Of a stretch of DNA of 35,462 nucleotides, positions 24,051 to 32,087 are shown in pieces. The stretch covers positions 570,640-606,101 of the forward strand of contig DEXG01000015.1 in the NCBI GenBank assembly GCA_002364005.1. The letters are read 5' to 3'. The translations under genes were made by a program, and so were the position numbers. Source of the stretch: Phycisphaerales bacterium UBA3190 (GTDB lineage Bacteria > Planctomycetota > Phycisphaerae > Phycisphaerales > UBA1924). Each line of letters opens with the position of its first letter. Within the stretch, counting starts at the first letter, position 1. The notes below the pieces were generated by a model that was given only the letters and a program-made list of their open reading frames with translations, made no database searches and was not told the origin of the DNA.

Positions 24051-25193
24051 ATGGACAGCGCACCAAGCACACCACCCGATCCCGTGCGCACATTCGCGCA
24101 CATCGGGGACCCTGTGCCCGTGCCTGAGCATGCCCCGTTCTGGAAGCACTGGTTCGAGTCGCTCATCGAGCACAGCCCCGTGCTGGTTCAGCGGATCACG
24201 CCTGATCCGAGTGATCCCGGTGCAACACACGAGTTCGATTCATTCGGCGGGGTTAGCATCGGTGCCAGACTGGTCCTGCCCAGCAACGACACCCCGGTCG
24301 GTGCCTCGCTGGTTACGGTCCACGGTGACCACATCCCCGACCCGCTCGAAGTCAACGCCCGACGATGGCAGCGCGTGGCCGATCGCGGGGTTGCGGTGCT
24401 GCTCGTGCGTCTGCGGGGCTACCCGGGCTCACGCGTCTCGACAGGCGACCTGACCCAGGCCAACGGCAACGAGCATGAGTGGATCACCCACGGGTTCGAC
24501 GCCGAGTCGTGCGATGAATGGATCCTGCCCCACGCGGTCGCCGATGTCTCCAACGCCTGCCGAGTGATGCGCAATGCGTTGCTGCACCGTGACACGGACA
24601 TCGATATCAACATCGACGAATCGATCGAACACCCGGGGGTGTACCTGCATGGGTCATCGCTGGGCGCGGGGCTGGCGGTGATCAGCGCCTCACAACTCAT
24701 CGGACGCCTGCGTGGCGAGTCCATCATCGATCGCCTGGCGATCGCCTGCCCGTCGCTGGGCGACTGGGCCTGCCGGTTCGATCAGCCCACCGGGACCGCC
24801 CAGCAGCTCAAACGCATCATCGATGCGAACCCGGACCGACGCGAGGAGCTGATGGCCCGGCTGCGACTCTGCGATGCCATCGTCCATGGGCGAAGGGTCC
24901 GGGTGCCCACATTCGCGATGCTCGCCAAGCGGGACGAGATCGTTTCCCCCAAGTGTGCCGCGGCGGTCTTCAACGCGATCGACGCCGATCCCGGGCGCAA
25001 GTGGCGATTCCTCATCGATCAGGGCCACCACGACGGGGATACGACCAACAACCGACGCATCGCGCTCTATGCTCGGGCATTGTGCGATTTCTTCGATCCG
25101 AGGCAGCGGCCCATGGCATCCCTGCATCGGTGGGAGCCGCTGATGCACGACGGGCTCGCCCCACCAGCGGGTGTCCGCATGGACGACGCGTAA
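24051..25193 (+). CDS. Acetylxylan-esterase-like alpha/beta hydrolase
   Basis: A 380-residue cytoplasmic hydrolase with no signal peptide. It resembles the AXE1/cephalosporin-C deacetylase family: FGGVSIGARLVLPS in the N-terminal part, RGYPGSR, and a nucleophile elbow GSSLGAG with Ser203. The other triad members are probably Asp295 in KRDEIVSP and His326 or His327 in DQGHHDG. The family removes acetyl groups from sugars or antibiotics; the true substrate here cannot be read. The start follows GGGAG at 11 bases. It starts 47 bases after the PD40 gene, in the same direction, with the next gene 18 bases on, so the three may be one transcript. Confidence 0.8.
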   Translation: MDSAPSTPPDPVRTFAHIGDPVPVPEHAPFWKHWFESLIEHSPVLVQRITPDPSDPGATHEFDSFGGVSIGARLVLPSNDTPVGASLVTVHGDHIPDPLEVNARRWQRVADRGVAVLLVRLRGYPGSRVSTGDLTQANGNEHEWITHGFDAESCDEWILPHAVADVSNACRVMRNALLHRDTDIDINIDESIEHPGVYLHGSSLGAGLAVISASQLIGRLRGESIIDRLAIACPSLGDWACRFDQPTGTAQQLKRIIDANPDRREELMARLRLCDAIVHGRRVRVPTFAMLAKRDEIVSPKCAAAVFNAIDADPGRKWRFLIDQGHHDGDTTNNRRIALYARALCDFFDPRQRPMASLHRWEPLMHDGLAPPAGVRMDDA

Positions 25194-25211
25194 CGAATCT
25201 GGAGTTCAGGC

Positions 25212-26204
25212 ATGAATCATCACAGCGCCCAATCGGGCAAGGAGCAGTCCAGCATGCTGCGCACTATCGAGACCCTGATGACCGGACTCATCGACTACGC
25301 GGGGCTCTTCCCGCCCAGCAAGCTCGATATGGCCACGGCGACCCAGAACTACGCGCGCGACCTGCGCAGCCAGCACGAGCGGTTCCTCTCGCGCTTCATC
25401 TGCCCCGCCAACCGACTCGATGAGCTGACCCAGCACGCCTCATCACTGATGCCCGGAACCCACGCGACCAGCGGGTACCGCGAGCACGCGGACTTCCAGG
25501 ATCCGTGGCAGATCAGCGCGATCATCATCGGCGACCTGCAGGAAAACCTCGACCGCATCTACGCCTTCAACGAGCACCACGACAACGAGGCCAACGGGCT
25601 GGCCATGGTCGACGCGATCGAGATGCGTGTCGGCAAGCCCGATGACATCGACGAGGCGCTGGAACTCATCCCCGAACTGATTGTCCCCGCGTTCGAGCTG
25701 CCCCGCGAGGCAATCTTCGAGGGCGACCCGCGCGGGTTCATCGCGGCGATCGCAGGCAGCGGCGGGGTCGCCAAGATCCGCTGTGGCGGAGTGACCCCGG
25801 ATCTCTACCCCTCCTCAGAAGACATCGCCCGCTTCATCGTCGCGTGCAACCGGGGCGATGTGGCGTTCAAGGCCACCGCCGGGTTGCACCACCCGATCCG
25901 CAGCGAGCACGCCCTCACCTACGAACCCGATGCGCCCCGGGGCGTGATGCACGGGTTCATCAATGTCTTCATCGCAGCGTCGATGGTCCAGCATGCCAAG
26001 GGCTTTGAAGAATCGCACGCCATCGAACTGCTCAACGAAACCGATCCCAAGGCGTTTGGCTTCACCGATCAGCGTGTGAGCTGGCGGGACTTTGCGATTG
26101 ATGTCGCGCAGCTGGCCCAGTCGCGCGAGTCGTTCGCCACGGGCTACGGCTCATGCTCGTTCAAAGAGCCAACGGACGATCTCAAAGCGCTCGACCTGCT
26201 CTAA
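25212..26204 (+). CDS. Conserved protein of unknown function, possible TIM barrel
   Basis: A 330-residue soluble protein that I know only as an uncharacterised family also found in actinobacteria. Conserved-looking segments are LIDYAGLFPPSKLDM near the N-terminus, AKIRCGGVTPDLYPS around residue 195, and VAFKATAGLHHPIR around 220. The alternation of hydrophobic strands and helices, and strand-end Lys/Arg residues (KIRCGG, FKATAG), suggest a TIM-barrel enzyme binding an anionic ligand. Two starts are possible: ATG 25212 (GGAG at 7 bases) and ATG 25254 (AAGGAG at 9 bases, nearer the family start). Its stop codon directly abuts the stop of the FIST gene on the other strand. Confidence 0.7.
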   Translation: MNHHSAQSGKEQSSMLRTIETLMTGLIDYAGLFPPSKLDMATATQNYARDLRSQHERFLSRFICPANRLDELTQHASSLMPGTHATSGYREHADFQDPWQISAIIIGDLQENLDRIYAFNEHHDNEANGLAMVDAIEMRVGKPDDIDEALELIPELIVPAFELPREAIFEGDPRGFIAAIAGSGGVAKIRCGGVTPDLYPSSEDIARFIVACNRGDVAFKATAGLHHPIRSEHALTYEPDAPRGVMHGFINVFIAASMVQHAKGFEESHAIELLNETDPKAFGFTDQRVSWRDFAIDVAQLAQSRESFATGYGSCSFKEPTDDLKALDLL

Positions 26205-27560
26205 TCAGCCCACCGGAACCTCTTCGGGCGACCTGAACAGGCCCGCGACGGCTGTGTGCCCGTGCTGGAAGATCTGCTCGTCAACCGGGCCAATCTCGCC
26301 GGCGGCGAAGAAGCCCGCGAGCGGGATCCCCGAACCCGGGTTGACCTCCTGCCCGGACTTGGCCCGATTGGCCCCATCGGGTGCTGGATCGAAGGCGTGC
26401 GTGATCGCCCGCGCGTCGTAGCCCGGTTCCTTGAAGAACTTCTCGCCGCGCCCGCTGCACGAGATCAGCATCGCGCCTGCGGGCTTCTCGTAGAGGCGTT
26501 GCCCATCGAGCAGCAGCGACAGGTCCTCACGGGCCGTCTGCTGATCGTGCAGATGCAGCTGCACCGTCTGGCCGGCCTGCACCAGATCCGCGACCGCGAC
26601 GGCACCTGACTGCTCGTCGCCGCCCATGACATTGCGGATCAGGAAATCGCCACGCCCGAAGTGTGACTTGTGCTCATCGATGACCCGCCCGAGCAGCAGC
26701 CCGTTACCGAGCAGCTCCTTCTCCGGGTCGGGCAGTTCATGCACGATATCGCGGATCGCGTCGACGGCCTTGACGCCCGCCAGTTCAAGGATCAGGTTCC
26801 CGCGTGCCTTGGTGATGATCATCGGGTGTCCGATCGGTCGGCAGCCCTGCGAGACCACCGTATCAACCTGGAGCGGCCCCGAGAGCGTGACGCCCATCGC
26901 CCCACTGCTGCGGATATCGCCATCGAGCAGCAACGAGTTCCCGCCCGGGCGGGATGCGGCCGAGGCCATGCCGCCCAGGATGGTGCCGATCTGCTCGATG
27001 CGACCCGACGCGGTGATGTGCTGGGTGCGGGCCGCCGAGAGGGCGGGGATGAGCTTGACCAAGGGGACCGAGAACGGATCGGCGAAGAAGAAGGCCGCCC
27101 GCATGTCCACGCCCGCGTCGATCTGCTCAGCGAGCTTGGCCGCCCGTTCGTCTTGGCTGTCCCTGGGCGAGATGTGATCGACCCAGAACGGGCTGATCCG
27201 CACGCCCGGGAACGAGCACGCGAGCATCGCGATGCCCGGGCCCTCGCCGATCTCGGTCTCGCCGCTCATGACCGCAGATGCCGAGACCCCCAGCATGTGC
27301 GACGAACGCAGCGAATCCCGGAGTGTGTCCGCGATCATGCCCATGCGTTGGGCGTGGTGCGGGGTCACGAAGACCATGAGCAGATCGGGCGCCCCGTCCA
27401 GCTGCTCGTGGATGCGGGATGCGGCATGGGCCGCCGCCTCGATCGGGTCATCGTGCGTCGAGAGCGCGTTGGCGATCGCGATGCCCCGATCATCCGACGC
27501 AGACTGGTCGGGCTGACGCTCTGGATCGTGCTCGGGATGGTCTGGGTGCTCGCCCGTCAT
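26205..27560 (-). CDS. FIST-domain protein
   Basis: A 451-residue protein with FIST_N (about residues 45-240, with MLGVSASAVMSGETEIGEGPGIAML) and FIST_C (about 260-440, with ISCSGRGEKFF and GFFAAGEIGPV). FIST domains are thought to sense small ligands, perhaps amino acids, and often sit next to signalling domains. Here there is neither kinase nor GGDEF domain, so it may act as a stand-alone sensor or enzyme. The N-terminal 40 residues are acidic and probably disordered. The ATG at 27560 overlaps the upstream stop by one base (TGATG); a GTG one codon earlier would give a 4-base overlap. Confidence 0.85.
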   Translation of the reverse strand: MTGEHPDHPEHDPERQPDQSASDDRGIAIANALSTHDDPIEAAAHAASRIHEQLDGAPDLLMVFVTPHHAQRMGMIADTLRDSLRSSHMLGVSASAVMSGETEIGEGPGIAMLACSFPGVRISPFWVDHISPRDSQDERAAKLAEQIDAGVDMRAAFFFADPFSVPLVKLIPALSAARTQHITASGRIEQIGTILGGMASAASRPGGNSLLLDGDIRSSGAMGVTLSGPLQVDTVVSQGCRPIGHPMIITKARGNLILELAGVKAVDAIRDIVHELPDPEKELLGNGLLLGRVIDEHKSHFGRGDFLIRNVMGGDEQSGAVAVADLVQAGQTVQLHLHDQQTAREDLSLLLDGQRLYEKPAGAMLISCSGRGEKFFKEPGYDARAITHAFDPAPDGANRAKSGQEVNPGSGIPLAGFFAAGEIGPVDEQIFQHGHTAVAGLFRSPEEVPVG

Positions 27561-28963
27561 CACTCAGGCATCAGGTCAACGCGTTCGGGCTCGACGACGC
27601 GGAGCCCCAGCGATGCGTCTTCACGCATCACGCCGAGCACACCCACGACGCGCCCGAGCATGTGGCGCAGGTCCTGATCCTTCTTGGGTGCGATGTACCC
27701 GATTGTGCGCGGCTGCCCGGTGATCGGGTCGGTGCCCTGCACGCGGTACAGCAGCGGCAGGTTGGCGCCGGTGTAGACCGACGAGGTCACCATGCGCCCG
27801 ACCAGCTGGTAGGCACGCCCCTGCTGCCATGCTTCGATCGCCTGGGCGATCTGATCAGCACCCGAGTCGTACTCGGCCAGCGCCTGAGCGATGCGTCGGC
27901 GTTGGTCTCGGGTCTCGATGCGGATCTTCACCCACTCGATACGCTGATCGAGCGCACGCTGCAGCGACTCGTCGCCCTCGGCATCGGCGCGGGCCCGGCC
28001 AAACTCCGCGAGCAGCTCATCGAGCGCCTCGTCCAGCTCGGCCCGGGGCATCGAGCGGGCATTGGTGAAGGCCGCTTCGAGGTCCTCGAGCTGTGAGGTC
28101 GGGATGCGTGCCTCGTCAGCCGTGCGGATGGTCGGCTCGGTCTCATCGGCCTTGGGCGTCGAGTTGGTGATGTTGACAGGGTCGCCCGTGACCTGTTCTT
28201 CCAGCAGCGAGGTATCCACCGTCTCGGGCTCAACAACCGGCGTGGTGGTCACCTCAACCGGCGGCGTGCTGTTTTCCGGCTTGGTCTCAGGTTTGGTCTC
28301 GGGCTTGGTTTCGCTGCCCGTATTGCCATTGTCGCTCGGCGGGGTCGGGTCGCTCGCTGAGCCGTTGATCTCGCTGGCCAGCGCGGGGCGGAGCGCGTCG
28401 GTTTTGATGTATGCGATGGGCAACTCGCCGCTTGGGCTCCTGGGTGCTTTTACCCGATATCCAACAACGCTGCCCGCGTCATTCTTGAGCGTCTCGATGA
28501 TTTCCAGCTGGGTGCCCGTCGGGAGCGCCGTGGCGTAGAGCTGCTTCCACGAGCCCGAGAGCCCCATCAGCTGGGAGGGTGCGCGGAGCTTGGAATCGAC
28601 GCGCAGCTTGAGCTTGCCCGAGCCGGCCGATTCGACTTCCGTCGCGGGCACGAGGGCCCCGATCGAGTTGGGCATGACGACGAGCGTGTACGCCCCCGAC
28701 TCACCCGCGGTCTGCAGGACGGTGCCCTTATTCATGCGTGCAATCGCGTAAAAAACGTCCTGATCACCGCAACGCAGGGGTTCATCCTGGCGGTCGACCA
28801 CCATATGGCTTGCCCCGTCCTGAGCGACGAGTGCCTCAGCCGACGACGCGGCGAGTGCGGCTGGGACGAGCCCCGAGATGGCACCTGCACCCACGATCAC
28901 GAGGGTCGTGAGCATCGGTCGGGCGTAGCGGGTCTCGAGCATCTTCATCTGGTCGGTTCGCAC
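27560..28963 (-). CDS. Exported SH3-like protein of unknown function
   Basis: A 467-residue protein. A signal peptide of about 40 residues (TLVIVGAGAISGLVPAALAA) is followed by an SH3-like segment (about 60-125), then a Pro/Thr/Glu-rich linker with the repeat PETKPETKPE (about 225-245), a charged helical region (about 290-395), and a C-terminal beta domain (GRMVTSSVYTGANLPLLYRV and on). I chose GTG 28963: AAGGAGG lies exactly 6 bases before it, while the following ATG codons are 17 or more bases away and the upstream frame is Arg-rich noise. Such proteins probably bind peptidoglycan or other envelope parts. It is coupled to the FIST gene and divergent from the TolC-like gene. Confidence 0.72.
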   Translation of the reverse strand: MRTDQMKMLETRYARPMLTTLVIVGAGAISGLVPAALAASSAEALVAQDGASHMVVDRQDEPLRCGDQDVFYAIARMNKGTVLQTAGESGAYTLVVMPNSIGALVPATEVESAGSGKLKLRVDSKLRAPSQLMGLSGSWKQLYATALPTGTQLEIIETLKNDAGSVVGYRVKAPRSPSGELPIAYIKTDALRPALASEINGSASDPTPPSDNGNTGSETKPETKPETKPENSTPPVEVTTTPVVEPETVDTSLLEEQVTGDPVNITNSTPKADETEPTIRTADEARIPTSQLEDLEAAFTNARSMPRAELDEALDELLAEFGRARADAEGDESLQRALDQRIEWVKIRIETRDQRRRIAQALAEYDSGADQIAQAIEAWQQGRAYQLVGRMVTSSVYTGANLPLLYRVQGTDPITGQPRTIGYIAPKKDQDLRHMLGRVVGVLGVMREDASLGLRVVEPERVDLMPE

Positions 28964-29071
28964 GGCGGGCCTCCTTACCTGTACATGTTCCCGGCGTCTG
29001 GCGCGACGCATCGCGTTCATCGCAAGTGTACGCGACCGATGCCCCCGGCGCGAGGTTCTGGGCCATGGTCG

Positions 29072-29100
29072 ATGACACCGCATTGTATCCAACCTATCGT
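29072..29100 (+). promoter_or_regulatory. Candidate promoter of the TolC-like gene
   Basis: ATGACA (29072-29077) and TATCGT (29095-29100) are 17 bases apart. The -10 box ends 6 bases before the ATG, and there is no Shine-Dalgarno sequence, so the transcript would begin at or beside the start codon. Confidence 0.42.
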
Positions 29101-29106
29101 TTGGCT

Positions 29107-31008
29107 ATGACCAAGCCTGTGCGCCCTACCAGACCTGTCGTATTTTCTGTAAGTATCCTGATCGCGTCGCTCATCGCGGCTTCCGGGTGCAGTTCGCCCA
29201 TCAATCGCAGCAGTGAACAGGCGATGCAACGCGCCATGGTCAACGCGATTCAGCGCGAGATCGATCAGGCCGAGCAGTACCCACAGCGTCGCACGCCGAC
29301 GACGAATCTCGATCTGGCCAAGCTGGAGATCCGCGATGATCACCTCAAAACAATCGAGAGCGAGTTCTCGCCCGACGGGTATCTTGAGCAGCTTCGTGCC
29401 GAGCATCCCGAGAGCGAGAGCCCGATCGCGCATCTGGTGGGTGAGGACCTGCTGGGTCAGCCCACCACGCTGGTGGGCCTGTCGCTGGAGCAGTCGATCC
29501 AGTCGAGCGTGGGCAACAACCTGAGTGTGGAAGTCGCACGCTTCTCGCCCGCGATCGCACAGGCCACGCTCGCCGAAGCCGAGGCCCAGTTCGACTGGCT
29601 CTTCTTTGCTGAGGGCACCTATCAGGATTCATCGATCCCGCAGGCGAGCCAGGGATTCGGCGGCTCGACCGGTGTCGTTCTCGCGGATTCGCAGACCGCC
29701 ACGGCCGGGATTGGCGTCTCGCGCCAGCTCAACACGGGCGGGACGCTCGAGCTGCGCAACGACATCGGGTACACCAATGTTGACAGCTCGTTCTTCGGCA
29801 CCTCCCCGACGCCGAACCCCGCGCACAACGCCGACTTCACGGTCGGGCTGACCCAGCCGCTGCTCCAGGGCTTCGGTCGGGACGCGAATATGGCGCAGAT
29901 CAACCTCGCCCGCAACGCGGAGCGCACGAGTGTGTCGCAGCTCAAGTCAACGCTGATCGATACCGCCGCCGAAACCGAGAAGGCCTACTGGGACCTGGTG
30001 CAGGCGTACAAGGTGCTCATCATCCGCGCCAAGCTGCTGGATCGGGGCATCGAAGTCCGTGATGACATCAAGGCCCGTCGTGTGCAGGATGCACGCCAGG
30101 CCCAGGTCGCCGATGCCGTCGCCCGGGTTGAGCGCCGCCGCGCCGACCTGCTCTCCGCACGCACGAGCCTGCGTCTGGCGAGCGATCGGCTCAAGGCCCT
30201 CATCAATGACCCGTCGCTCCCGGTTGGATCGGAAACCCTGATCGTCCCCAGCCAGGACGCGATCGCCGAGCCCATCGACTACTCACTGCTCGACGCGATC
30301 ACCGCCGGCGTGCAGGAACGCCCGGAGATGGAGCAGGCCCTGCTGAATATCGACGACGCAACGATCCGCCAGCAGCTGGCGGATAACCAGCGTCTGCCAC
30401 GCCTGGACCTGCAGGCCCAGGCACGCCTGCTGGGCTTCGATGATTCCTTCGGCGATGCCTACGAGGACGCGGGCAACTCGCGCTTCATCGACGACTGGCT
30501 GATCGGCGCTCGCTTCGAGCAGCCCATCGGGAACAAGGCGGGCGAGTCGGCCTACCGGCGTTCACGCCTGCAGCGCATGCAGTCGGTGGTTCAGTATCGC
30601 AAGACCGCGCAGGACATTGTGCTGGAGATCAAGAACGCCCTGAACGCGGTGGTCACCAACATCGAACTCATCGAGCAGTCCACACTCTCGCGTGTGGCCC
30701 AGGGTGAGGCCCTGCGTTCGCTGATCGTCGAGAAAGAGCTGACCAACGCGGGATACAGCGTCGAGCGACTTAACCTCGAGCTGAACCAGCAGGAAACTCT
30801 GGCAACCGCCGAGATCAGCGAAGCCGCGGCCCTGACCAACTACAGCAAGGCCATCGTCGATCTGCATGCCGCGATGGGGACGATCCTGCAACGCAACCGC
30901 ATCGACTTTGTCGTGCCCGATGCCAACCAGCTCGCCCCCGGCGAGTCGGCACTTGAGTATCAGGCACCCGAAGACGAGCCCGAGCAAGGCGCCGAGGACG
31001 ATGGCTGA
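29107..31008 (+). CDS. TolC-family outer membrane efflux lipoprotein
   Basis: A 633-residue protein. The signal peptide ends in a lipobox, LIAASGC, with Cys28 as lipidated residue. A charged N-terminal region of about 110 residues precedes two outer-membrane-efflux repeats of long helices and beta-strand pairs (VGLSLEQSIQSSVGNNLSVE, FTVGLTQPLLQGFGRDAN, and a second set ending LTNYSKAIVDLHAAMGTIL). Such trimeric channels export drugs, metals or proteins with an inner-membrane pump, which is not in this window. The last 25 residues are acidic. The ATG at 29107 is preferred over an upstream frame without a binding site. The end overlaps the next start by 8 bases. Confidence 0.88.
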   Translation: MTKPVRPTRPVVFSVSILIASLIAASGCSSPINRSSEQAMQRAMVNAIQREIDQAEQYPQRRTPTTNLDLAKLEIRDDHLKTIESEFSPDGYLEQLRAEHPESESPIAHLVGEDLLGQPTTLVGLSLEQSIQSSVGNNLSVEVARFSPAIAQATLAEAEAQFDWLFFAEGTYQDSSIPQASQGFGGSTGVVLADSQTATAGIGVSRQLNTGGTLELRNDIGYTNVDSSFFGTSPTPNPAHNADFTVGLTQPLLQGFGRDANMAQINLARNAERTSVSQLKSTLIDTAAETEKAYWDLVQAYKVLIIRAKLLDRGIEVRDDIKARRVQDARQAQVADAVARVERRRADLLSARTSLRLASDRLKALINDPSLPVGSETLIVPSQDAIAEPIDYSLLDAITAGVQERPEMEQALLNIDDATIRQQLADNQRLPRLDLQAQARLLGFDDSFGDAYEDAGNSRFIDDWLIGARFEQPIGNKAGESAYRRSRLQRMQSVVQYRKTAQDIVLEIKNALNAVVTNIELIEQSTLSRVAQGEALRSLIVEKELTNAGYSVERLNLELNQQETLATAEISEAAALTNYSKAIVDLHAAMGTILQRNRIDFVVPDANQLAPGESALEYQAPEDEPEQGAEDDG

Positions 31009-31978
31009 GATCGTCGCCGGCCCCGAAGCGATCGCGCTGGGCGTACGCCTCCTCAGCGAGGGCTACCTCGTCGCGTTCCCCACCGAGACGGTGTACGGCT
31101 TGGGCGCCGATGCGCTCAACCCCGATGCGGTCGCCAGCGTCTTTGCGCTCAAGGGACGCCCCAGCCATAACCCGCTGATCGTGCATGTCAGCGATGAGGC
31201 GATGGCACAGCGTGTGGTCCGAAACTGGCCCGAAGCGGCGACAAAGCTGGCGCGGGCCTTCTGGCCTGGGCCGCTGACCCTCGTGCTTCCAAAGACCAGC
31301 GATGTCCCCGATGCCATCACCGCCGGGGGCGATACGGTCGCGGTGCGATGCCCCGAGCACCCGGTGGCGCTGGCCTTGATTGAATCTTTCGCCAAGCCGA
31401 TCGTCGGGCCCAGCGCCAACCCGTCGGGCTACATCTCCCCCACCACCCCCGAGCATGTGCGGGACGCGTTCGCCGAGGAAGACCTGCTGGTGATCGACGG
31501 CGGGCACTGCCGGGCGGGCATCGAATCGACGGTGCTGGATCTGACGGGGGATTCCCCTGCGATCCTGCGCCAGGGCGTCATCGGGGCCCACCGCATTGCC
31601 GAGGTGCTCGGTTGTGATGTCCAAGTCCGAGCCGCTCACCAGGCAGAAGATGAAGCCCGCTCGCCCGGACTCATCGGGGCCCACTACCAGCCCCGCACAC
31701 CGGCCCGCTTGGTCTCAGTCGACGAGCTGGCCTCAGCCCCGTCGTCGGCGGTGCTCATCGCCTGGTCCATCGAGTCGCATCCCGCGGGTGGCGCATTGAT
31801 CACGATGCCCCAGCGTCTGGCGGCGTACGCGCAGGCCATCTACCGAGCCCTGCACGAGGGCGACCGCTCCCGGGGCGACCAGATCTGGGTCGAATCGCCC
31901 CCGAGTGCCAGCGACGATGACGAGCGAGCCATCGCCGAGGCGCTCCACGAGCGGCTCAGGCGTGCGACGCAACGCTGA
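31001..31978 (+). CDS. L-threonylcarbamoyladenylate synthase, Sua5 type
   Basis: A 325-residue enzyme making threonylcarbamoyl-AMP from threonine, bicarbonate and ATP for t6A37 of ANN-reading tRNAs. The YrdC-like domain (about 1-205) shows FPTETVYGLGADA, FALKGRPSHNPLIVHV, FWPGPLTLVLPK, AVRCPEHPVA, GPSANPSGYISPT and IESTVLDLTG. The C-terminal Sua5 domain (about 225-325) is joined by a linker with SPGLIGAHYQPRTP, the counterpart of the Sua5 gate. So this is the long form rather than TsaC. The ATG lies inside the end of the TolC-like gene, so it may be coupled to it though the functions differ. Confidence 0.92.
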   Translation: MAEIVAGPEAIALGVRLLSEGYLVAFPTETVYGLGADALNPDAVASVFALKGRPSHNPLIVHVSDEAMAQRVVRNWPEAATKLARAFWPGPLTLVLPKTSDVPDAITAGGDTVAVRCPEHPVALALIESFAKPIVGPSANPSGYISPTTPEHVRDAFAEEDLLVIDGGHCRAGIESTVLDLTGDSPAILRQGVIGAHRIAEVLGCDVQVRAAHQAEDEARSPGLIGAHYQPRTPARLVSVDELASAPSSAVLIAWSIESHPAGGALITMPQRLAAYAQAIYRALHEGDRSRGDQIWVESPPSASDDDERAIAEALHERLRRATQR

Positions 31979-32087
31979 ATCACCCCGCTTCTTCGCACCA
32001 GAACGCCCGAAGAACTCACTCATGGGGCCTATCCTGTCGATAGACGCTATAGACCCAGACCATTACCCCCCGAATTAGGTGGACACT

